Shown: positions 16,716 through 28,730, counted from the stretch's first letter. The stretch: 31,785 nucleotides of DNA from Phoronis ovalis (GCA_028565635.1 JAOXYB010026179.1:1-31785), one strand, 5' to 3'. A program made the numbers and translations. Notes: generated by a model from the letters alone, not told the origin.

Positions 16716-17191
16716 TGAATCCCGGGGGACATACTGTCATTCAAAGTCACTATATATATATGTGCCGCCCAATCAGCCCCCTTTCTTCAGCTCCCGCATT
16801 TACCACAGGGTATATGTTTTTCACGCTTCTCAAAGTCGTATTTACCACAGGGTATACTTTTTTGTTCGATATTTACCACAGGATATTTTTCAAAATATAT
16901 TTGGTTACCACAGGGTGTATTTCTTGGAAAACGCATTTACGACAGGTATGAAAAATTAAGGTTCGTAAATCTTTCCATATTTATTTACCACAGGGTATAT
17001 AATTTACAAGTGAATTTTACACAGGGTATCTGTTTCGGGAGAGGAGTTGTTTATGACAGGGTATATTTTTCATGGTTTTTCATTTACGACAGGGTATATT
17101 TTTGGCGGTCTTTATTCACCATAGGGACAGGGTTTTCTACCCTGGGCCGCACACCCCTACACATTTTTCTGTCCAGTACCCCCGGGATTCA
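16716..17191. repeat. Terminal-inverted-repeat element with internal TACCACAGGGTATA minisatellite
   Basis: TGAATCCCGGGGG at 16716-16728 is the exact reverse complement of CCCCCGGGATTCA at 17179-17191. Between them are about ten degenerate units with the core TACCACAGGGTATA (near 16801, 16842, 16874, 16906, 16937, 16985, 17017, 17052, 17082, 17115), spaced 30-47 bp. The right end holds CCTGGGCCGCACACCCCTAC and TTTTCTGTCCAGTACCCCC, which recur in reverse orientation at 31528-31580. It is therefore a dispersed family, not a local array. Open frames across it are repeat-driven. It stands out as GC-rich at its ends against the AT-rich surroundings. Confidence 0.85.
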
Positions 17192-18018
17192 GTCCCGATC
17201 GATTCCCGTATGATTTTATTATTGGAAGTTACTTCAACTGACCCCGGTCCAAGGAATATCTATAGATAGCATAGCTACTAGGTCTCAGTACCTCGGTGAC
17301 ATGCACCTGAGACTGAGTGTACTAAAATATAATCTAAGACTGTATAATTTATTTATTCACTTTATTATACTGAATGGCCTAGACCATTCAGTATAATTTA
17401 TAAATACAGTGAATAATAAGTAGCTGATCAGTGCAACGCCCAGTAGTACTAATTACTACTTAATAAGTTAATATAGTAAAGTAGTAGTCTGACAGTACAA
17501 AGAATGCACTGTGTTACAGGGTCCAGTTGTGACAGTTACAAATATCACCTTACCACTATTATTCCATATTTTACTTCCATGTAATCTTGTTACAACGTTA
17601 AACATCATCACTGTTCTTATAGCATATTACATTAATCAGTAATTTGCCATATTTGAATTAGCCCGCCTGAATGCCAGATTGTTTCGTCCAAAGGATTCCC
17701 CTTAAGCCTCGTTTCGAAAAGCCACGTACTCTTTAAATCAAGATTTTGTATTCCTACGAGTCTGCATTTCTTTGCATAGGTAAAAAAGCTTAGTGTTAAA
17801 TGCTTTCTATGAAATGAAGAAATTGACTTTTTAAATCTACGTATACTATTACCATTTGAAAAATATAAGTTTAAGACGAAAAATGTCCCGCAACAGTTAG
17901 AAACTACATTATGCGAACGCACATCCGTTACGCATTGTTAGGCATTAGATTTTTCTGGATTCGCCGGACGTGCAGCAACGGCTTCGGAAGGTTACAACTC
18001 ATTATTGTAAGATTCACC
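17192..18018. other. Spacer upstream of ERO1 with palindromes; promoter and 5' UTR not resolved
   Basis: A 13-bp perfect stem (17365-17377 with 17384-17396, loop CCTAGA) continues outward imperfectly through TTATTCAC/GTGAATAA. A weaker GTCTCAG/CTGAGAC stem lies at 17282-17313. An ACGT core occurs in GCCACGTAC (about 17721) and GGACGTGC (about 17966), but I see no complete ER-stress element (CCAAT-N9-CCACG). The minus-strand frame 17632-17922 lacks an ATG and recognisable motifs and is not called. Confidence 0.5.
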
Positions 18019-18030
18019 ATGCCAGGATGA
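18019..18030 (+). promoter_or_regulatory. Three-codon upstream ORF (Met-Pro-Gly-stop) overlapping the ERO1 start as ATGA
   Basis: The sequence ACCATGCCAGGATGA contains ATG CCA GGA TGA at 18019-18030. Its stop TGA shares two bases with the ERO1 ATG at 18027-18029. Both ATGs have A at position -3. If the transcript starts upstream of 18019, scanning ribosomes meet this ORF first, so ERO1 would depend on leaky scanning or termination-reinitiation. Confidence 0.6.
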
Positions 18031-21000
18031 ATTTCAGTTTCAGAAATTTACTGCTTCTGACTGTGTGTTGTATTTGCCTAACTAATATTGGTCACAGCAA
18101 TGTTTCAAATGGATGTCTTTGTAAGGTAACTAGGAAAAACCAAAACTGGGAGTGGAAGAAACTCAAGCTAATCTGACTGGGCCGGGGACAAGTTGAAAAA
18201 CATATGTCAATAAGCTTTTAACTTTACTTGTATCCATCTATCGGCTATTCTGTGTGAATTTGGCGTTAAGTAGTAATAAGACAAAGTCAGTCGCTTCTAG
18301 ATAACCATATGACGGTTTTAAAAATGTCCACATTTTCCATACGGACCAGTCAGATTCCATCACGTAAGTTTCTCATCCACATTCTTTCATGGGAGTGCTT
18401 CATTTTTTAATTACAACTACTCGATAGCTGTCACGTATTACATCTCTGTGTTTCTATGGTATCTTGTATGATCTGACAAAACTTTTTTTACCAGGATTGC
18501 GTATCACATTTTTAGGTTTGTGATTGTTTTGTTTACAGTTACAAGGTGAAATAGATGACTGCTCGTGCAAAGTTGAAAATGTTGATTCATTCAACAATAA
18601 AAAGATATTTCCGAGGCTCAAGAGTCTTCTTGTGAAAGACTTCTTTAAATATTTCAAGGTATCATGTTTGCAATACGAAAAATATTCATAATCCTAAATC
18701 CTAATGTGCATGCATTATATTTATAATTGATAATTTATCAGATGGATATAAACAAGTATAACTATTAAACTTAGATTTTACCTTAGAAAAAGGGTGATTA
18801 GAGAAGTCTTAAAATTTCTGAGTGTGATTTTAACGAAGAGTTGGTCTTAGTTCCAGTGTTCATTTAGTTCTTTTTAACATACAATTCTTTGTCAAAAATT
18901 TAAAGCAATGAACTACAATTAAAAATTATAATTTTAAGATTATTAAATGCTCTTCACACAAGGGTATTATAATTCCTTATCCTTTTCCATGTTCTTAAAG
19001 CTTTTTCTAATTAATAGTTAAATTTGAAAAGGGAATGCCCTTTCTGGACTGACGATAGTCGCTGTGCACTTAAAGATTGCCACGTGAAGCCATGCCCAGA
19101 GGAGCAGCTCCCGGAGGGCCTGAAAGGAGACATTAATAATAATAACAACAGTAACAAGAAATCCACTGGCAATAAGGTACTAATATTATAAACAATATGT
19201 CAAATGTATTGCTTTGGTATCATATTATACCTTGCCTGTGTACCTAATGTGATTTAATTACAAGGTATAAAATTAATGTGAGTTGTGAAAGGTAATATCA
19301 TACTTAATATCATGCATACTTATTCAAAGGAATGTACTTTATTGATTTCAAAATATTGGCTCCAAATTCTTTTTCAAAGACCTTTTCCAATAATACCAAC
19401 AGCAGCTGTTGTGGCAATTATGTGATGTACTCCACAAGACATGCAGACAACAGAGTCACATATTAATGCAAACTGAAATATAGTTTATGAAATAAATAAT
19501 TATTTCTGTTCATGTATTTGTAACAGAACATATGGTGTCTTATGATACACTTAATGTATATACATGAATGGGAGGAATTCTTCTTTCCATCATAAAATAG
19601 TACACTGATGTATAGTACAGTTACAGACATCAAAACTACATGATGTTAAACTGCAGCTGTTATGCAGTCTTTTATTCTTCCAGTATTCAAAAGAAAGCCA
19701 GCAAGAAGACGGCTGTGATAAGGAAAGTAATAAACTGGGAGAACTGGATACTACCTTAAGGTATGTTCACTGTTAGTCAAATCAGTTTACTTGCTCTGTA
19801 ATTTGACACACGAGTATTAATGTTAAATAGTACTATTAATCTCCCTGAAGTAATATCACGAAACAATAGCAGATGCTAATTAAACATCTGGGTGTTATGT
19901 ACAGGATACTTATTTCCCTGTAAATTGTGTAAAACTATATTGTTTTCTAGAATTATGTGCTCGGTTACATTCCAATAAAATTATACATAATTCAGAATAG
20001 TTTGTCATAAAATTAATTGTTGTAATTTTGACATTTTATATATCTATTGTTTATAAGGTTCTGTGACAAGGACATGTGGAGATTAATATTTTTATTCTTT
20101 GTTTACAGTGAGGCTAGCAAAGAGGCATTCAAGAACTGGAGTGCTCATGATGATGCCCAAAATAATTTCTGTGAAATCGATGGTAAATCACATTCATTTG
20201 CTTTAATTTAATTGCTCTTTCAAGACCTTGTAGTGTTGCATTTAAGATTGGAAAGTAGCAACAGATTATGATAATTATATTAGAATGGTCAAACTTCTGT
20301 TTGCTCATGGAAACCGGTACTTGTTTCTGCGCCTCATAAATCATACACTGTTTATTAATTTAGAATACAGTCAGACACTTGTAAAAAAACAGATATTTTT
20401 TAAGTAAATTCATTGCATTTCAAGCTAAGAATAATGTAAACACATGAAATAAACGTGTCTGACTGAATAAAATGTTATAATTCTGTAAAGTTTGAGAAGT
20501 ATGTGACAATTATGAGGCATAAAGTTTTCACCAGTGTATTGATGTGCACTACCCATATTAATCTGCTGGTGTGCTCTACAATATATAACATGAGGGTACA
20601 TTTTACAGATGATACCTCACCAGAGTTAGAATATGTAGATTTGTTATTGAATCCTGAGAGATACACCGGCTATGAGGGAACATCAGCTCACAGAATATGG
20701 AGATCTATCTACCAAGAGAATTGCTTCCAGTAAGTGAAACATTTGATGTGAATTCCTGCATTTGTTTGTTAGTATTGTACTTTTCCCATGATTTCCCTTT
20801 AGCAATGCCTAAGAAGTATATGCAGTAACATTTGGCTTTGCTGTTTACTGCGTGATTGCAAGATTTTGTTGCTTTGTTAAACAGCTGTTAAAGAAAAAGA
20901 AATGGGATTTGAATAGAATATTTTTGTTTACAATTTAATCTTTGGTATTTAAATGACCTTTTGACCTCATAGTTGTGATTGGTAGTTTGCTCTGGTGATT

Positions 21001-24000
21001 TGCTCTGAATGGTTATTCTTACTATTTATTATGTAATTGTTCTTGTCTTGTAGACCTCAGATTGAGAAATCACATGTTTATGCTCCACAGAAAGGAAGTG
21101 AGTAACGTATGCAATATAAACCTATCTTGAGAAACTGTCATGCAAATTATGTTGGGACCATATTTAAAGAGACAGTTCTCTGTATGAAACTAAATCTTCT
21201 AGCCAGAGTGTTGTCACTTCTGTCATAATTTGTGTTTGTCCAACTGTGTACTGAATGGTGGACCCCAACATGGATTGTGCCCAAATTAAAAGATTAATTA
21301 AGAATATTCTAAAATTCCAGTTATCATTATTTTGATTAATTATAAAAATTGATCTAAGCCATGTATACTTTGAATAATCAACATTTTTTAGTTTATGTTT
21401 AATTATCAACTTACAGTACTTAATAAAATTGTCATGGTGGTAAAAATAAGCTCATGGAAATGATTGTCATATATTGCCAATAATGTAATATTTGGTATAC
21501 AAACATTGTCTTACTATTGCAAATTTATAGGCTTGTTCAGCAACCATGAAGGTAATATTTACTTATGAAAATCTAACAATCCCATAATATTGTTACTCCT
21601 TGGCGCTGGAATGTGACATCCCTTTTCTGTGATTGTGTTGTGGGTTAATAATAAATTAATGTGTGTCTCCTAACAGTAACCACTTAATGCATACAATTTC
21701 AGATTGTCAGATTCTACAGTGCTTACTCTGTGATAGTTGTAGACACAGGAAAATAATTAAACAGTATTTTTTTAAAAATATTAATAGTATAAGGAAGTTT
21801 ATTTGGTTGGTGACGGATATTTTCAAAACAGATATTTTAAGATTTATACTGCCTCACTGACTTCTGCTTGTACATATAAATTTTAATATTTATGCAAATA
21901 AGAAAATGAAGAGTTCATTTTACCTTTAGCTGATTTGTACATTTGATTTGTAGCTGCAGCCTTGCCAGGCAGTCTTTCAACTAAAGCATAGCTTGCTGTA
22001 GCCTATAAATAACAACTGGTTAACAACAGCTTAACAAACAGATTTCTGATTAAGAATGTAATTGCAACACGTTGCCCTGTATTTCTACTCTCATTTGAAA
22101 TATTAAATACCATAATACTGACTTAAACTCACTAGCACAATTATTAGAAATAATTGTTTTATTTAACAGAGAGCTGAATACAGGATCTAATCAGTAGTAA
22201 AAGTCATCAACTAAATTACTATATTTTGTTTAGAGTAAGTTTATATAATATACATTGTCAAATGAGAGCAGTTTTTGATCTTGTGCAAAAAAGCTTTCAC
22301 TAATTGAAGCCAGTGCAGTTGCTAATTTTCTCATTATTGTGTACAACTATGTTTTTGCTGATATGTGCAATGTTTGTTTTATTTGGTACAGGTTCATCAG
22401 TTGAAGGTAATGGGATGTTTTGCTTGCTTTTCTTTGTTGTTGACTGTATGGCTGTTTTCATTATGAAACATTTTGAATTTTAATTATCCTGGGTTCGTAG
22501 CTTTTAATGTCAGCACGTCACTTGCACCACACATCGACACTTATGCAGGTTTCGTCCTGACATCAAAAGTAACTTCTCAGCTGACATTGCAGTTAGTTAG
22601 TTCACACCCAATAAACAGTAATTATTAAAGTAGAAGTCAGATAGGTGCAAACAGTCTATTTTGTATATTTTATTATCTAAATATAATTTTCTTGTTTCTG
22701 CCTTGAAACTAGCTGGGTATAGTCCCCAGATAAATGTTTACGTTTTTGTTGTGCATATTGAAATAAAACATGATTTTACAGTTTCGCTTTGGCTTCAAAA
22801 TTGTCCTCAACTTCACCGTCGTTTCCTACCAGTTTAGAAAAAAAAATGTAATCAATTGATTTAGTTAAATAATTAGATAATCTCGCTGAAACTTCATAGA
22901 GGTCAGCTTGAAATTAGGTCTTGCTGAAACATCATAGAGGTCAGCTTGAAATTAGGTAATCTTGCTGAAACATAGAGGTCAGCTTGAAATTAGATAATCT
23001 TGCTGAAACATCATAGAGGTCAGCTTGAAATTAATTAATCTTGCTGAAACATCATAGAGGTCAGCTTGAAATTAGATAATATTGCTGAAACATCATAGAG
23101 GTCAGCTTCAAATTAGGCAATCTTGCTGAAACATCATAGAGGTCAACTTGAAATTAGGTATTCTTGCTGAAACATCATAGAGGTCAACTTGAAATTAGGT
23201 AATCTTGCTAAAACATCATAGAGGTCAGCTTGAAATTAGGTAATCTTGCTGAAACATCATAGAATGAGGTCAGCTTGAAATTAGCACTGTAAAACTGGAA
23301 AAACAAGTTTTATTTCATGCATTGTGGGAAAATGTTAAAACAGTTGATTAAAGTAAGTTACTCTACTCTTACCTACATTTTCACTTTATTTCATGCTCAA
23401 AATTTATGAAGATATAAATGAAAAATGCAAAGCTGTCTGCTCCAGCATATTTGACTTTTACTTTGTTTATTCTAACTTCCCAAATGTTTGCGTGTAGTCA
23501 CTGTTTCCCAGAACATCTAACCTCCCAAACGTGATAATTCCTTTGTGCACTGTAAAGTATGCATTGTGTATCAAAAACAACCTTAGCCATTTTATATCTT
23601 CATGGCTTGGCATATTAAATTTTTTTTATGGAAACTGACAGTGCAAACTGTTGCCTCTTGCAGTGTTGAGTACATTCAAGTACATTAATATTCTTACTTA
23701 ACACAAAAGCAATTTTTATATCAATGTGTGTCAGTAGTGGATATAACAAATATAAGCAAAATGTAGATAAATGTGAAGTTGATTTGAATTGGCACATTTT
23801 TGCTAACTTTATCACTGCAATATTTGACAATAAAATTGTTTTAAGTCGTAACTTCTGCTCAGAGAGTGGAATTTTTGTCTAATTTTGTAAAAAGCTGGTT
23901 TTATATGAAAATTAATGATTTTATATTGTTTGTCAACTAAGAGCGAGCATACTTGCTCTAAAGCTACTTTAAATGAAGGAAACAAATTGAATCAGTTGAA

Positions 24001-27000
24001 TTATGCTAATTCTTAATGCAAAGGAGCCTAATTTGTTTCTTTTCAGTATTTGCATGATTCAAACTGCACAGTAGCAGCTTTTACAAAAATATGTTTTATT
24101 GCACTGCTTTTAGAGCAGTATAATAACTGCAATTTGCTTCACTTTTAACAAATAATTCACTGGATTGCACTTTCGCGGTTTTCTTGAAATATCAATGCAA
24201 TTAAGTTCAAACATTTGTTTTAAGATTGCATTTATTATATTGCCTGCAAAACTGGTTTCACTGAAATGTTAAATGATGGTTTAAGCAAAAACATAGACTT
24301 AACCGAAATAGAAATTCCATGTGAAAGTTAAGAAAATTGCAGCATGTTTCTTGTTTAGAATTTTTTGTTTTGAAACTGCTAATCCTTGATTGCTTTGATT
24401 TTATTCCTGCATGCTGATTAACCCATAACCACTTTCAATTGTTTTTATTTACACACACCAAAGGTGCTTTAGAAGGTAATATGAATTTTGTTAAGCAGTG
24501 GGTGGCGGTTTTAGTGAATGTTTAATTTTGTTTTATTCTTTCAATATGCTGAATTTTTTTTGTTTTCACTTTATACTGAGCATCATGCAGAAAAAATAAA
24601 ATTGGGGTTAACTATTACTAGCATATGAAATTTCAAACTGGGTCAATACAGTTTCATTATGATGTAAATGTGAAATTTTTCCTTCTTCTGCACAGTTCAA
24701 ATGGAAGTTGTGTTTAATTTTGACTTCATTTTAATTTTCTTGATATTTTTCATGATAAATTTTGTATGCTGTTGTGCATGTTTTCTTTATGCATTTGATT
24801 TTTTAGTACGAATGAGTGCAAACAAGTCGAGTTTATTAAAGACTTCAATTTTTTAGTCTAAGAATAAAGTTTTAAATTCTCCAAGTAATAATGAATCAGT
24901 CTGTCAAAACACATTTCTTTGGTTTTATTTATTTTGTCTTATCTTTGTGATTTTTAAACAATCAAATTAGAAGAGTTAGGCCACACCAAAAATAAAAGTT
25001 GTTTAACTGGCAAAAGCCCTCAAAAACTGAGTCGGTCGGTTTTGGTTTTTATTTTTAAAAAAGTGTTTAACGGGCGAAAGACTTTAAAAACGGAGTCAGT
25101 CAGGCTTGTTCAGTGTTAAAAGAAAAGGAAACATTTTTGAATTGAACGCCATCTCGAGAATTTGTGTTTTCGTGTTTTCTGATTACAATAAAATAATAAA
25201 AAATTAAAAGGCACATTAAACAATTTTTTTTTTAAATTAAAAGTGAGAAAGCCAAAATTTGAAGTTGCCGCACGCGTTAAGCAATTTTTTTTTTGGTCTC
25301 GCCTTATTTAAATCTTATAATTTAAATTGCGTAATAAATACTATGCATCATATGTCTTTTTGCTGCCATACCGCACTTCATATGACTTTTATGTTCTGAG
25401 TACCACTAAACGTTAATGAACTACAAATATGCCCAGTTGGACACATTATAAACTGCACATTAAAAATCCATTGTGCCCATGGTAACGTGGTGCTAATGCC
25501 ATCCATTTTATTATAGATATATTCTGTTTTGCAGGAATGTGTTTAGAGAAGAGAACTTTCTATCGCATGGTTTCAGGCTTACACACCAGCATTAATATTC
25601 ATCTGAGTGCAAATTATATGTTTAAAGGTGAGTAGTCCTTCAGCAACACATTTATGTAATCCCATAGTAGGTCAATAAACATTGTAATTACACACCAGTA
25701 TGTACCAGTCAGGGTAATCTTGCTAAAAAACCAAGGCCTAAAGTAATAGCTAGTGGCATTTACTATAGAATATGAAATTGACACCGATTCAAGATTATTA
25801 GTTTTACTGTGATATTTTATATTAAACTATACCACCGGTTTACTTTTAATTATAAAATTTACTTTAGATACATGACTAATTTCATATTCGCAAGTGCTCT
25901 CCACGTTTGTATAAATATTTTTGTGTTTTATGTTTCAGCTTCTAATGGTTATGGTTCGCCAACTTGGGGTCACAATGTAGAAGAATTTACCACACGTTTT
26001 GATCCGGAAACCACCCAAGGTCTAGGTCCGCAGAGATTAAAAAACTTGTACTTCACATATCTGGTTGAATTACGTGCATTGGCTAAGGCTGCACCATATT
26101 TAATGCAGGTAGATATTGTCAGCAATTCCTGTGATGAGTTTCTGAGAAGTTTATTTTTTCTTTAGCATATTAGCTTTTCAATAAAATGGTATGTTATCCT
26201 TCATTGACCTATATCGATGAAGAATAGATTCATCATATTTTACAAAAAAGTTATTTTTTCCATTTCACAGGAGCTGTTTTATACCGGTGATGAAAAAGAA
26301 GATATTGAAATACGTCAGGGTGTGACAGAGCTTCTAGATATTATCAAGTATGTTTTTTAATATTAACATATCTGGTGTATTTATTGTACATTAACATATT
26401 CAAGAATTTTTACACAATATCAGAGTTATGGATTGACCAAATGTACTTACTTCGCTCTTAAAATCCCAATTTTGAGTTATGTGTACTTAAATGTCGTGGA
26501 ATGTCGATGAATGTAAGGTAATTCATATAGGTTTCTGTAGTGAATTTTTATGACTACCTGTGCATCTCATGATACGCTTCAGCAAGATTTGATACAAGTA
26601 TTTCTCTTAATTCTTAGATCCTTTCCCGACCACTTTGATGAGAGTAAACTGTTCCAAGATCAAACCGAAGAAATGCAGAATCTTAAGGTATTAATTGTGT
26701 ATGTGTTCTTATACTGGGTTGAATTTTATGTTGCCTTAGTTATAGTGTAATGAACAAGTAAAAGCAGTTTCTCATCCTGATCCTTCTGCACTTAAAGAGA
26801 AACAAATATATTTACATACATTAGCTATTAATAATGAAATTGATTTTTTTTACGATTCAGAAATGAAATTAAAAATAAGCCTAAAAACTTAATTAGGGGG
26901 GGTGAGTACCGTTCAACACAACTTATTAGAATACAAACTTCTTGTCAGATAACATAGCAAAAGTAATTTTTGTAACGGTAGTAGCATGAAGACTATGAAA

Positions 27001-28730
27001 ATTGCTTTTTCTATCTGTCACAGGATTATGTAATCAGCAAAGGGACTGTTTTGGGTAAAAACTAACTTTTTCCAAAACTTCAAAAAAAGTCCAATACTCC
27101 TACAGACACAAAACTGAAACTTGTCCAAAGTTAAATTTACTTTAATATTGTCTCAAAGTTTTTTTTTGAATTTGCTTTATTCAAAAATTATGACCCTTCA
27201 AATTTCAACAGCTAGCTAGAAAATATTAATTTTTTTCTGACACCCAAATATTTAGCACATTATTTACGAATTATGGAGCAGACTTTAAAAATTCTGAGGT
27301 GCTTAATTAGACATCGTTATTAGAAGTAAAGTGTAGTAAAGTGTAGCTTTGTATCTGAAAAGGTTTTGGACATATTTTTTTATGCTTGTTTTTAGAGAAA
27401 AGCGAGTTTTCACCCAAAACTGCCTTTTTGCTGGTTGCATAATCATGATAAAGACGAGCAAAGCAAATTTTTTCATAATCTTTATATTAGTACCTTTCCA
27501 AAATGTATACTTCTATTTTTTATTAACTAGTACCCAAACCTATCCTCAAAGTATAAAGTGAGAATAAGTTGCTCGAACGGGACTAGCCACCATTATTAAT
27601 ATTAAAGTGTTTCTATTCTTCTGTAAAATGTTTACTGTCATTGCTACTGCTGTTTACAGGAAGAATTCAGGAACCATTTCCTAAATATCTCTCGTATTAT
27701 GGATTGTGTTGGATGTGACAAGTGCAAGCTTTGGGGAAAACTTCAGGTAATTTCTAATATTCATTTTTTTAAGTTTATCGTATTGCTCACCTTACACAAA
27801 TTAAGGTAATAATATCAAAACTGAATAAAGAATTAAGAGTATGATCGTAAAACCCAGGAGTTGTAATTGCTCTTTTTGTTAAAAGTAACAGTTAAACAGT
27901 GTGAAAGTTGTAATAACTCTGTATGTGAAGTAGATGTGAAGACTTTACTATTCTTGCTTTCTAGGTAACGGGAATGGGCACTGCCCTGAAAATTCTGTTT
28001 TCTGGAGATGACATGGGTCCAAGTTCAACTGTGACTGCTCATAGTAAAGATGGCTTTCAACTTCGACGTACAGAAATTGTGGCCTTGTTTAATGCTTTTG
28101 GCAGGTAATGTTATTATACACATGCACGAGCCACTACAGTGTTTTCCCAAAAAGTTGTTTTAATATAATGTTTGTATTGATTTGTATTTTCACCATCTGC
28201 CATATTTGTAATTTACCTGTTTTACAGGTGTACTATTTTATGAATAGTGGAATGTCAGTCAAAATTTGTACTTGAGCAAGTTATTAATGAACCAGTGTCT
28301 TGGGATTGCTCAGGAAGCCCCTGTTAGTCACAGCAATAGTTAGTCCATTTTTGTTGTCAGCTATTTATTTACCAAAACAACAAAATTAAAGACTGCAAAT
28401 AATTATTATCTTCACGTTATTTGTTTAAGAAGCCCACTTTCGGACAATTACTTATTCCTAATGATACTGTCAGCCCATCTAGAATAATAACACTGAATCA
28501 GTTGGTGCACACTAATTCTATGTTAAATCAAACCTACTGTAGCTTTGTTGTATCATGCAGTTCAATATGTTTTATGTTATAAGGGTATTTGTGATGCATC
28601 ATACAAGCCATTCCTATGCATTTATGTATTGATGTTTTTTCTAAAGTTTAATATTTTCATTGCCATTTTTAGATTATCCAGCAGTATTCGTCATTTAGAG
28701 GAGTTTCGACAGATGCTTGAAATCAAGTGA
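18027..28730 (+). CDS. ERO1: ERO1, endoplasmic reticulum FAD-dependent thiol oxidase
   Basis: Seventeen coding exons: 18027-18125, 18539-18658, 19018-19176, 19684-19760, 20109-20182, 20609-20729, 21054-21097, 21531-21551, 22392-22406, 24464-24475, 25535-25627, 25939-26108, 26271-26347, 26618-26687, 27660-27746, 27965-28104 and 28673-28730. All join in frame to 478 aa (human ERO1A 468). ERO1 reoxidises protein disulfide isomerase in the ER lumen, passing electrons via FAD to oxygen. Signal peptide: about residues 1-24. Cysteines map onto the human set: outer pair C89/C94 (human 94/99), C99 (104), C137 (131), C173 (166), inner pair C403/C406 in CVGCDKC (394/397), C80 and C400 (85/391), and C215/C250 (208/241). 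Conserved blocks include [66 protein letters not shown] and GTALKILFS. There is no C-terminal KDEL-type signal. Three microexons form part of the C215-C250 loop. An Asn-rich insert follows the outer site. Confidence 0.96.
21531..21551 (+). other. ERO1: ERO1 microexon A, 21 nt
   Basis: Bounded by an acceptor (TTTATAG) and a donor (GAAG then GTAATA). It is phase 1 at both ends and encodes Ser-Leu-Phe-Ser-Asn-His-Glu with a split Gly codon after it. It sits between exon 7 (ending at 21097, phase 1) and microexon B. Skipping it keeps the frame. Confidence 0.65.
22392..22406 (+). other. ERO1: ERO1 microexon B, 15 nt
   Basis: Acceptor GGTACAG, donor GAAG then GTAATG; phase 1 at both ends. It contributes Gly-Ser-Ser-Val-Glu and the first base of the next codon. 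Its sequence resembles the 3' part of microexon A (GTTCA-CA...GAAG), suggesting an exon duplication. Confidence 0.65.
22874..23284 (+). repeat. Intronic minisatellite, about 41-bp unit, ten copies
   Basis: Units read approximately ATCTTGCTGAAACATCATAG / AGGTCAGCTTGAAATTAGGTA. GCTGAAAC or GCTAAAAC cores start near 22884, 22922, 22963, 23001, 23042, 23083, 23124, 23165, 23206 and 23248. Copies differ by a few substitutions, a 3-bp deletion in unit 3 and a 4-bp insertion in the last. It lies in the ERO1 intron between microexons B and C. Confidence 0.95.
24464..24475 (+). other. ERO1: ERO1 microexon C, 12 nt
   Basis: Acceptor with an upstream pyrimidine tract (GTTTTTATTTACACACACCAAAG), donor GAAG then GTAATA; phase 1 at both ends. 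It adds Gly-Ala-Leu-Glu so the join reads LEGMCLEK, matching the conserved WLEGLCVEK of vertebrate ERO1 just before the Cys241 equivalent. That match is the best evidence that this exon is real. Confidence 0.75.
24990..25112. repeat. Two diverged direct copies, about 50 bp each, in an ERO1 intron
   Basis: AGTTGTTTAACTGGCAAAAG...CTCAAAAACTGAGTCGGTCGG (about 24997-25043) recurs as AGTGTTTAACGGGCGAAAG...CTTTAAAAACGGAGTCAGTCAGG (about 25060-25107). They are probably remnants of a dispersed or duplicated repeat. No function is apparent. Confidence 0.6.

Noticed and set aside
16711-17269. Overlapping plus-strand frames rich in Tyr, Phe and Gly
   Set aside because: They arise from the TACCACAGGGTATA repeat units and the GC-rich end of the dispersed element.
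17632-17922. 96-codon minus-strand frame divergent from ERO1
   Set aside because: It starts at GTG rather than ATG, has no recognisable motif, and lies in the AT-rich upstream region.
17715-17975. ER-stress response element in the ERO1 promoter
   Set aside because: Only isolated ACGT or CCACG cores are present; there is no CCAAT with the required nine-base spacing.
17970-18026. N-terminal extension of ERO1 upstream of the ATG
   Set aside because: The extension starts at GTG, has an in-frame stop a few codons further upstream, and would push the signal peptide inside the protein.
22874-23284. CRISPR-like array of regular repeats
   Set aside because: The units are contiguous diverged copies without unique spacers, in a eukaryotic intron; it is a minisatellite.
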